Shown here: positions 1 through 4,529 of the stretch, piece after piece
Layout of the letters: each line of letters begins with the position of its first letter
Numbering within the stretch: position 1 is the first letter of the stretch
Source: Clostridia bacterium
GTDB lineage: Bacteria; Bacillota_A; Clostridia; Christensenellales; Borkfalkiaceae
NCBI GenBank assembly: GCA_017399665.1
Contig: JAFQBR010000051.1
Location: 1 to 6,304 of the forward strand
Direction of reading: 5' to 3'
Length of the DNA stretch: 6,304 nt
The notes under the pieces: model-generated
Seen by the model: the letters and a program-made list of their open reading frames with translations, nothing else
Told to the model about the DNA's origin: nothing
Database searches by the model: none
Made by a program: the position numbers and the translations under genes

Positions 1-665
1 GAAGAAACCTGGTAGCCAAAAGAGCCGTAGTATGGGTGCTCCATAATAGCCATAATTTGAAGTGTGTTATAGCCCGCCTGCTTAATTCTTGGTAGAATAT
101 TGTCAGCAAATTCGGTATACGTACCCACTTTTTCTGCATCTTGTGCCATTCCTATATGACATTCGTATATAAAAAGATTTTTCTTTGGAATAAATTTTTT
201 GCGTTTCCATTTATACTCAGGCAAATCTACAATAACACCGCACCAGCTAAAATTTTGGTTATCTTGTTCAACGCGTCGAATATATAGCGGTATTCTTTCT
301 AAAAGCTGACCGTTGCTTTCTACAATGGTTTTAACGTGGCAACCGTTGTAAAGGGTTTTAGATCCTTTAATAAAGATTTCCCAAACACCGTTTTCTAAGC
401 GTTTTAAAGGGTGCGTGGTCCATTGCCAGTCGTTAAAATCACCTGTTAAATAAAGCTGATTAGCGTTTGGCGCCCATTCCCTGTAAATCCAGCCGTTTTT
501 TTGTTTATGAAAACCAAAATATTCGTGCGCGTTGGCAAAATCTGTTAAGCTTTCGCCCTTTTTAAGCAATGTTTTTTTTGTTTTTGCATAGTTTTCCATG
601 CGCAGCTCAATATCTTGTTTATAAGGTAAAAGTAAAGGATCTCGTTCAAAAATTTTATATTCCAT
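1..665 (-). CDS. glgB: 1,4-alpha-glucan branching enzyme, eukaryotic-like GH13_8 type (5' part, runs off window)
   Basis: This reading frame starts at the ATG at 663-665 and stays open for 221 codons to the window edge. It would make a cytoplasmic enzyme that adds alpha-1,6 branches to glycogen by transferring alpha-1,4 glucan segments. Residues about 47-100 (HEYFGFH, YREWAPNA, GDFNDW) form the N-terminal CBM48 beta-sandwich. The catalytic barrel starts near residue 164, with IYECHIGM (166-173), a block at about 189-205 (NILPRIKQAGYNTLQIM), and MEHPYYGSFGYQVS at the edge. This spacing, especially the MEHxYYxSFGYQ block, matches the GH13_8 enzymes of eukaryotes and Bacteroidetes rather than classical bacterial GlgB. 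Family members run to roughly 650-700 residues, so about a third is present and the catalytic Asp/Glu residues lie outside. An AAGGGGA ribosome site (671-677) and a consensus promoter precede it. No other glycogen gene is in view. Confidence 0.87.
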   Translation of the reverse strand, partial: MEYKIFERDPLLLPYKQDIELRMENYAKTKKTLLKKGESLTDFANAHEYFGFHKQKNGWIYREWAPNANQLYLTGDFNDWQWTTHPLKRLENGVWEIFIKGSKTLYNGCHVKTIVESNGQLLERIPLYIRRVEQDNQNFSWCGVIVDLPEYKWKRKKFIPKKNLFIYECHIGMAQDAEKVGTYTEFADNILPRIKQAGYNTLQIMAIMEHPYYGSFGYQVS

Positions 666-699
666 AAATATCCCCTTAAAGATATATTTCTATTAAGAT

Positions 700-728
700 A
701 TTATATACCTAAACTTAAGTTATGTCAA
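700..728 (-). promoter_or_regulatory. Consensus sigma-A promoter for the branching enzyme
   Basis: Read on the minus strand, TTGACA (723-728) and TATAAT (700-705) are both perfect and are separated by exactly 17 bases (706-722). Transcription should start near 693, giving a leader of about 28 bases that contains the ribosome site at 671-677. The strength of the match suggests the branching enzyme is made from its own promoter, independently of the terminated LiaF-like unit upstream. Confidence 0.88.
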
Positions 729-828
729 TATAAAAAAGAATAAATCGTGGTAAAACGGGTTTAATAATTTTCTGTTTTTTGTATAAAAAAACAAATAGCG
801 TTTTGCAAAAAAGTTAAAATTAAAAAAT

Positions 829-865
829 AAAAAGTGGCGCTATAGGTTGATTATCGCCACTTTTT
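829..865 (-). terminator. Hairpin terminator after the LiaF-like gene, with repeat core as loop
   Basis: The arms AAAAAGTGGCG (829-839) and CGCCACTTTTT (855-865) pair perfectly over 11 bp. The hairpin starts only a few bases after the LiaF-like stop codon and ends in a T-run on the minus strand, followed by more T-rich sequence. It is nearly symmetric and could also act on the plus strand. The 15-base loop is unusually long for an intrinsic terminator. It holds the CTATAGGTTGATTA core that recurs elsewhere in this window. Confidence 0.8.
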
Positions 866-875
866 GCTGTTTTTA
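829..875 (+). repeat. Intergenic repeat element, copy 1 (hairpin form)
   Basis: The core CTATAGGTTGATTA (840-853) differs by one base from copy 2 and by two from copy 3. It is preceded by AAAAAGTG, as in copy 2, and followed further on by TGCTGTTTTT, also shared with copy 2. Compared with copy 2, copy 1 carries an extra right arm (CGCCACTTTT) between core and tail, which turns the element into a perfect hairpin. The element's function is unknown. It could be a small mobile or dispersed repeat, a terminator family, or a protein-binding site. Confidence 0.6.
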
Positions 876-1613
876 TTCAATGTTTTCGCTTGCGTTATAT
901 ACAATTTCTATTTTGCCCAAATTATTATCGCCAATAATTTTTATTCTTTTTAAGTCTTCGCCTGCATTGGTTGGTTTTGGTATTTTTACGCTACCAAGGC
1001 TATTGTCTATATTGCAGTCGGCAATCCAAGAATAGGGGAGATGTACGGTGATTTTACCCATATTGTTTTCAATTTCAAGTTTGCCGTTTCCATCATATAA
1101 ATCTACGTTAGAAAAATAAATATCGGCGCGCCCAAGGTTAACACTAATTTCTTTATTTATTGGCTCTGAACAGTCAATGTAGTATACGCTTTTTTGCTCT
1201 TTAAGCTCGCGGTATTTTTCTTTTGCCTCTTTGCCGGTGTAAACGTGTTTTTCATCACCTACCGTGTAAGTGAAGGTAAATACAGCTTCTTTTGTAATAA
1301 GCGAAAATCCAACTGTTAATAAAAGGCCTATAAGTAAAAATACCCAAGTTGACGCTATATCGCCGCCTTCGATTTTTAAAAGCGCGGCAAATTCCTTTTC
1401 AAACAGCATAACAATAAAAATTAATGGGAAAAAGACGTTTGCAAAGTGTTTTTTTACGCATTGGTCAATAATCCACATTACAAGCCCTATGCAAAGCACT
1501 ATTTTCCAAACGGAAATGTTTTCGGGTAAGCCAAAGCGAACGCCTAAGGCGTTAAGTATAAGTAAAATAGCGCTTAATATAAATATAATGCCCCAGAATA
1601 TATTTTTTTTCAT
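873..1613 (-). CDS. LiaF-like membrane protein (4 TM helices plus C-terminal beta-repeat domain)
   Basis: This 246-residue protein has four hydrophobic segments at about residues 5-24, 34-52, 58-72 and 89-107. That is the LiaI/LiaF-type membrane module. A charged linker (about 118-142) leads into a beta-rich domain with four spaced turns: VNLGRADIYF (158-167), NNMGKITVHLP (183-193), NSLGSVKIP (204-212) and NNLGKIEIVYN (230-240). This N-x-(L/M)-G repeat is the signature of the cell wall-active antibiotic response domain, which folds as a beta-helix. In Bacillus, LiaF restrains the LiaRS envelope-stress system. Here the only regulator in view is the LytTR protein 28 bases upstream, so the likely role (inferred) is to sense envelope state or modulate that partner. 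The ATG is supported by AGGAGA at 1621-1626. A hairpin terminator follows immediately. Total length is a little above classical LiaF. Confidence 0.8.
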   Translation of the reverse strand: MKKNIFWGIIFILSAILLILNALGVRFGLPENISVWKIVLCIGLVMWIIDQCVKKHFANVFFPLIFIVMLFEKEFAALLKIEGGDIASTWVFLLIGLLLTVGFSLITKEAVFTFTYTVGDEKHVYTGKEAKEKYRELKEQKSVYYIDCSEPINKEISVNLGRADIYFSNVDLYDGNGKLEIENNMGKITVHLPYSWIADCNIDNSLGSVKIPKPTNAGEDLKRIKIIGDNNLGKIEIVYNASENIE

Positions 1614-1641
1614 AATTTCATCTCCTAAATAACTAAAGTAA

Positions 1642-2097
1642 TCAAATTCCGCGAAGAGAACATATTTTTTCTTTTAAAAATTTGTAGTAGGCGCGCGATA
1701 CGTAAACAATTTTTTCGCTACCTTTAAAGAAGACCTTGCTTGGCCCGTATATGTTGTGCGCAATGGCTGAAACAAGCGAGCTGTTAATTATGCAAGATTT
1801 AGAGCCTCTTATAAAATAAGACGGTAAAATTTCTTCCAGCTTTGCAAGCGTATGTTCGGTGGTTAGCATTCGCTCCTTAGTGTGCGCGGTAACTTTACCG
1901 TTTTGTATTTCAAAAAACAAAATCTTTTTGTATGGCACAAAATATTCTGTATCTTTGATGTGTAAAATCATTTCCGCATCGGTATTTATTAAATTTTCTA
2001 TCACCTGTTGTAAACGCAATATTTTTTCATCTTGCTCTTTGCATCGAATAACAACTTCTTCTTGCGCTTCGGGCGAAATCTCAATTTTTAGTTTCAT
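1642..2097 (-). CDS. LytTR-domain transcriptional regulator (stand-alone)
   Basis: The protein of 151 residues starting MKLKIEISPEAQEEV has a short N-terminal alpha/beta segment (1-45) and then a LytTR DNA-binding domain (about 50-148). Domain landmarks are YFVPYKKILFFE (52-63), YFIRGSKSCIINSSLV (94-109) and KIVYVSRAYYKFLKEKI (129-145). It lacks the phosphoreceiver domain of LytR/AgrA response regulators and so is the single-domain kind often paired with a membrane protein gene, here the LiaF-like gene 28 bases downstream. An in-frame ATG exists at 2190, but it lies upstream of the likely promoter, and the 31 added residues do not look like the family, so I use 2097. No Shine-Dalgarno sequence precedes that ATG, and the predicted transcript starts only about 8-10 bases upstream. 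Autoregulation is plausible given the repeats over the start site. Confidence 0.85.
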   Translation of the reverse strand: MKLKIEISPEAQEEVVIRCKEQDEKILRLQQVIENLINTDAEMILHIKDTEYFVPYKKILFFEIQNGKVTAHTKERMLTTEHTLAKLEEILPSYFIRGSKSCIINSSLVSAIAHNIYGPSKVFFKGSEKIVYVSRAYYKFLKEKICSLRGI

Positions 2098-2121
2098 ATT
2101 GTTTGTAACAATAGTGTAACA
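2098..2121 (-). promoter_or_regulatory. Candidate operator at the LytTR gene start
   Basis: Directly before the ATG, the minus strand reads ATTGTT-ACA-AACAAT (2098-2112), a perfect 6-bp dyad. Overlapping it is a tandem TGTTACA (2104-2110 and 2115-2121) with an 11-bp period, about one helical turn. LytTR proteins are known to bind paired direct repeats with a GTT core, usually spaced about two turns apart. The site covers the predicted -10 region and start point, so a bound protein would block transcription. This is an inference from symmetry and position only. Confidence 0.4.
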
Positions 2122-2141
2122 TTTTACGCTAAATTTGTAAA
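2113..2141 (-). promoter_or_regulatory. Promoter of the LytTR / LiaF-like operon
   Basis: On the minus strand, TTTACA (2136-2141) and TACACT (2113-2118) are separated by 17 bases. Each hexamer has one or two deviations from consensus. The start point would fall near 2105-2107, only 8-10 bases before the ATG at 2097, so the message would be nearly leaderless. This promoter is weaker than the other two in the window, which would suit an inducible or autoregulated gene. Confidence 0.6.
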
Positions 2142-2211
2142 GAGATATGGGGTAAGCGGTACATTTTAAGGGCTGAAAGGTAAAAAACAAGCATTTTTTC
2201 TCTTTAATGAA

Positions 2212-2241
2212 TAAAAAAGCAAACCCCCAAAAGGCTTGCTT
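2212..2241 (-). terminator. Intrinsic terminator after the MinD-like gene
   Basis: On the minus strand, AAGCAAGCC (2233-2241) pairs with GGTTTGCTT (2217-2225) over nine pairs, one of them G-U, around a 7-base loop. A T-run follows. It begins 8 bases past the stop codon of the MinD-like gene (2250) and isolates it from the LytTR unit. Confidence 0.82.
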
Positions 2242-2249
2242 ATATAAAA

Positions 2250-3065
2250 CTATTTAAGTTTTTTCTTTATTTGATGAATAACCTCTGTAAAATATTGCTT
2301 ATAAGAAAATTTTACAGCGCTTATTATTTGTCCACTTTGAATAATCTTGCTTTCTCTTGCGGTGCAAGGTATTCTTGCTAATACGTCGGTAGAGTGTAAG
2401 TTGCAATAGTCAACAAGCTTGTCGTAGGGTGTAATAAGTTTATTAATTACTAAGCCAAAGGGTTTATTTGCAAGCTTGCAAAGTCTAACTAACGCTTTAA
2501 AGTTTTCAAAATCGCTTGCGCCGGGCTCTACAACAATAATACAGTAATCGCAAGCCTTCATAATAGGAAGGGCAAAGGGGGCTGTATAATCTTGCAGGTC
2601 AATAACTAAATTTTCGTTTTCTAAATGCTTTAAAGCGCATTCAAAAGCAAGCGCAACGTTATGGTGTTCACAGTTGAGTCGGGCAAGTTTTAACTTTCCG
2701 CTTTTTTCAGTTATTAAATTGCCAATAGTTGAGAGGTTGGTTTTTGTAAGATTATTGTGGCAAGCAACGGTGCAATCACCCTCTGGGCAAGCTTTACAAA
2801 CAAGCTTTGCGTACTCTTCCGTCTTAATAAAGGCGTTCTTTTTGCAAAGCGATAAACAGCTTGCGCATTCTCCGCAGTCTTTTTCAGTAAGCTCAACCGT
2901 CTGTAAATTCAAGGGCAGATCTTCTGTTTTTTCGCGTTCAAAAAAGGTGTGGCCGATTTGGTTTAAAGAACAGTCTAAATAAGTGTAACCGCTTACGTAA
3001 GAAAGGTTTGTGCTTATAAAGGTGCTGCCAGCGCCACTAGTTGTTGCTATAACCGCAATTTTCAT
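2250..3065 (-). CDS. MinD-superfamily ferredoxin-type protein with degenerate P-loop
   Basis: The fold is that of MinD-like P-loop ATPases carrying an inserted 2x[4Fe-4S] ferredoxin domain. The N-terminal strand and loop (MKIAVIATTSGAGST, residues 1-15) is followed by the iron-sulfur insert. Cluster 1 has C64, C67, C70 and C74. Cluster 2 has C90, C93, C98 and C102, with a two-residue expansion (CxxCx4CxxxC). Later come a Walker B-like strand LVIDLQDYT (153-161) and the family pattern CDYCIIVVEPGASDFENFKALVRLCKLANKPFG, which starts at 172. Relatives normally have KGGTGKT; here both lysines are replaced (T9, S14). The usual LDCDVEEPN reads LDCSLNQIG (30-38). ATP hydrolysis is therefore doubtful, while cluster binding looks intact. 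Family roles concern iron-sulfur or redox maturation, but the partner is unknown. An in-frame ATG at 3104 overlaps the -10 box, so the start is 3065, supported by GGGAGA upstream. The protein is 271 residues, monocistronic, with its own promoter and terminator. Confidence 0.75.
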   Translation of the reverse strand: MKIAVIATTSGAGSTFISTNLSYVSGYTYLDCSLNQIGHTFFEREKTEDLPLNLQTVELTEKDCGECASCLSLCKKNAFIKTEEYAKLVCKACPEGDCTVACHNNLTKTNLSTIGNLITEKSGKLKLARLNCEHHNVALAFECALKHLENENLVIDLQDYTAPFALPIMKACDYCIIVVEPGASDFENFKALVRLCKLANKPFGLVINKLITPYDKLVDYCNLHSTDVLARIPCTARESKIIQSGQIISAVKFSYKQYFTEVIHQIKKKLK

Positions 3066-3095
3066 TTTTTTCTCCCAAAAGTATATATCTTCTTT

Positions 3096-3124
3096 ATTAT
3101 ACATTAAAGCAGAGTAAATGTCAA
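3096..3124 (-). promoter_or_regulatory. Consensus sigma-A promoter for the MinD-like gene
   Basis: On the minus strand, TTGACA (3119-3124) and TATAAT (3096-3101) are both perfect with a 17-base spacer (3102-3118). Upstream is a run of A and T tracts (about 3125-3180) resembling an UP element. The start point near 3089 leaves a leader of about 24 bases with a GGGAGA ribosome site at 3071-3076. It predicts strong constitutive expression and decides the start codon, since the ATG at 3104 would not be transcribed. Confidence 0.9.
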
Positions 3125-3182
3125 AAGTTTTTAAAAAAAAGTTAATATTTTATAAGTTATATTTTTATACCAAAAACAAACT

Positions 3183-3230
3183 AAAACTGCTGTTAATCGA
3201 CTTATAGGTGGACTTTTACAAAAAACAGCA
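3183..3230 (-). repeat. Intergenic repeat element, copy 3 (inverted orientation)
   Basis: The minus strand carries the core CTATAAGTCGATTA (plus-strand coordinates 3194-3207), one base different from copy 2. Its flanks also align with copy 2: TAAAAGT on one side and GCAGTTTTA on the other. It is opposite in orientation to the other two copies. Outer arms TGCTGTT (3188-3194) and AACAGCA (3224-3230) form a 7-bp inverted repeat around a 29-base interior that contains most of the core. It lies between the mscL terminator and the MinD-like promoter and outside any gene. Confidence 0.55.
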
Positions 3231-3234
3231 AAAG

Positions 3235-3260
3235 AAAAAGCCCTTTTTTAAGGGCTTTTT
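3235..3260 (-). terminator. Strong intrinsic terminator after mscL
   Basis: AAAAAGCCCTT (3235-3245) and AAGGGCTTTTT (3250-3260) pair perfectly over 11 bp with a 4-base loop. The hairpin starts a few bases after the mscL stop and ends in a T-run on the minus strand. Because both arms carry the A/T tract it would also work on the plus strand. It marks the end of the argS-HAD-mscL unit. Confidence 0.92.
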
Positions 3261-3263
3261 ATA

Positions 3264-3818
3264 TTAGTTGTTATCTTTTTTAAGCTGGTCAAGAATTTCC
3301 ATTAAAAGCTTATCTGTAGAGCTTGGTTCAACAGGAGCTGGTGGAGCAGGAATAGTTTTCTTGGGCGCGTGTTCGGGGTCTTTTTTAATTCTTTTTTCAA
3401 GCCACTTTTCTTCTACAGGGTTAAGTGCTTCATCTGCATCCAACTTCTTTTGTACGTTTTCTTGCATAGTTTGGTTAAAACGTAAAGTTTTTTGAATAGA
3501 TGTAACAACCTTTAAAGCAATAAAAATAGTTAGCGCGATAAGTAAGAAGTTAACTATTGATTCAATAAGCACGCCGTATTTTATTGCAACCTCGGCAACC
3601 TCTATTCCGGCATCGTTAATGTATGCGTCGCGTAAAACGACTTTTAATTCGGTAAGACTTTTGCCACCGCTAATAAGTGAAATAACGGGGGTAATAATGT
3701 CTTTTACAAGACTGTCAACAATTGCTTTGAATGCAGCACCGATAATAACACCGACAGCCATGTCGACAACGTTTCCTCTGGCAATAAACTTTTTAAATTC
3801 AGCCCAAAGTTTCTTCAT
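3264..3818 (-). CDS. mscL: Large-conductance mechanosensitive channel MscL
   Basis: MscL is a homopentameric inner-membrane pore that opens under membrane tension to release solutes after osmotic downshock. The N-terminal amphipathic helix and TM1 are diagnostic: EFKKFIARGNVVDMAVGVII (7-26), continuing through GAAFKAIVDSLVKDIITP to residue 44. A periplasmic-type loop (50-78) and TM2 (about 82-106) follow. Bacterial MscL proteins are usually about 120-150 residues. This one has 184 because of a long hydrophilic tail (about 117-184) with a charged stretch, a proline-rich linker (157-165) and a terminal helix TDKLLMEILDQLKK (168-181) that fits the cytoplasmic helical bundle. AAGGAG precedes the ATG, and the gene begins 15 bases after the HAD phosphatase stop, so the two are co-transcribed. 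A strong terminator follows. Identification is secure. Confidence 0.97.
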   Translation of the reverse strand: MKKLWAEFKKFIARGNVVDMAVGVIIGAAFKAIVDSLVKDIITPVISLISGGKSLTELKVVLRDAYINDAGIEVAEVAIKYGVLIESIVNFLLIALTIFIALKVVTSIQKTLRFNQTMQENVQKKLDADEALNPVEEKWLEKRIKKDPEHAPKKTIPAPPAPVEPSSTDKLLMEILDQLKKDNN

Positions 3819-3833
3819 TTTTTGTTCTCCTTA

Positions 3834-4472
3834 TTAAATTATAAAATTTATTAAATCTTTCGGCGTGTCAGCAAAACACTTTGCGCCGTTTGATTGCAAC
3901 TGGTCTTTTGTTCTAAACCCCCAAAGCGCGCCTATAAAATCAACGCCCGCATTAATAGCGGTAAGCGCGTCGGTTTCTCCGTCCCCAATTAAAACGGCGT
4001 GCTTTACGTCAACGTTAAGCTTAGATAGAATTTCTAATACGCCTTGCTTGTCTGGCTTTAAGGGTGCTCCTTCTTTGTGTCCCAAAATATAGTCAAAGGT
4101 ATTATTTTTAAAAATATCGTCGCATAGAATTTGGGTTGCAAAGTGCGGTTTGTTTGAAAATACCGCTAGCTTTACGCCCTTTTCGTTTAGAGTTTTAAGA
4201 AGTTTTTTAACGTTTGCAAAGGGTTTAACTTTGCTAGACGGATAGTTTTTATAAACGGATAAAAAGTCGTTATGAACGTCTTCTGCTTTTTGCTCGTCTT
4301 TACATGCGCGCAAGGCAAAAAGTAAAGATCCATTGCCTACGTATGCTCTTGTTTGCGACAAAGTTATCTTTTTAAAGCCGTTTTTTTCAAGAGCGTAATT
4401 CATACATTCTTGTAAGCTTTTTGCTGTATCAAGCAAAGTTCCGTCCAGGTCGAATATAACTAGTTTTTTCAT
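3834..4472 (-). CDS. HAD-superfamily phosphatase, phosphoglycolate phosphatase-like
   Basis: This 212-residue soluble HAD subfamily IA hydrolase has all four catalytic motifs. Motif I is FDLDGT (7-12; nucleophile D8, acid/base D10). Motif II is SNK (106-108). The motif III lysine is K139 in PLKPDK. Motif IV is GDGETD (163-168). An alpha-helical cap occupies about 15-82. The WGFR near residue 184 is common in Gph-type phosphatases, so phosphoglycolate or another small sugar phosphate is a likely substrate. HAD specificity is hard to predict, so I give no gene symbol. It sits 57 bases downstream of argS and 15 bases upstream of mscL, probably in one operon. Repeat copy 2 fills the argS gap. I see no Shine-Dalgarno sequence before the ATG and no good promoter, but MKKLVIFDLDGTL is the natural N-terminus. 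Confidence 0.9.
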   Translation of the reverse strand: MKKLVIFDLDGTLLDTAKSLQECMNYALEKNGFKKITLSQTRAYVGNGSLLFALRACKDEQKAEDVHNDFLSVYKNYPSSKVKPFANVKKLLKTLNEKGVKLAVFSNKPHFATQILCDDIFKNNTFDYILGHKEGAPLKPDKQGVLEILSKLNVDVKHAVLIGDGETDALTAINAGVDFIGALWGFRTKDQLQSNGAKCFADTPKDLINFII

Positions 4473-4484
4473 TGTAAAAAAATT

Positions 4485-4521
4485 AAAAAGTGTGGCTATA
4501 GGTCGATTAAATGCTGTTTTT
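4485..4521 (+). repeat. Intergenic repeat element, copy 2 (arm-less form)
   Basis: The core CTATAGGTCGATTA (4496-4509) is preceded by AAAAAGTG, as in copy 1, and followed by ATGCTGTTTTT, whose TGCTGTTTTT is shared with copy 1. The right hairpin arm seen in copy 1 is absent, so no stable stem forms and this copy should not terminate transcription. It occupies most of the 57 bases between the argS stop and the HAD phosphatase start, where a ribosome site would be expected. Confidence 0.6.
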
Positions 4522-4529
4522 GTTGCAAA

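Noticed and set aside
773..793. 8-bp inverted repeat TGTTTTTT / AAAAAACA
   Set aside because: It is almost pure A/T, in an A/T-rich spacer, and is likely chance; it makes a weak hairpin with no G/C clamp.
2098..2190. Upstream start of the LytTR gene at 2190
   Set aside because: It precedes the predicted promoter and adds 31 residues unlike LytTR proteins.
3066..3104. Upstream start of the MinD-like gene at 3104
   Set aside because: That ATG lies at the edge of the spacer and -10 box of a perfect promoter, so it would not be in the mRNA; MKIAVIA at 3065 has a ribosome site and fits the family.
3183..3219. dif/XerCD-like recombination site in repeat copy 3
   Set aside because: CCTATAA...TTAAC is faintly like dif half-sites, but spacing and symmetry do not fit and three copies in 4 kb argue against a unique dif site.
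3183..3230. Integron attC site
   Set aside because: No GTTRRRY/RYYYAAC pair with the right arms, and no cassette array or integrase is visible.
829..4521. CRISPR-type array
   Set aside because: The three repeat copies are kilobases apart, in both orientations, with genes between them.
4473..4529. Separate promoter for the HAD phosphatase using TATAGC in the repeat as -10
   Set aside because: The nearest -35-like hexamer (TTGCAA) is 22 bases away; spacing is poor, so read-through from argS is more likely.
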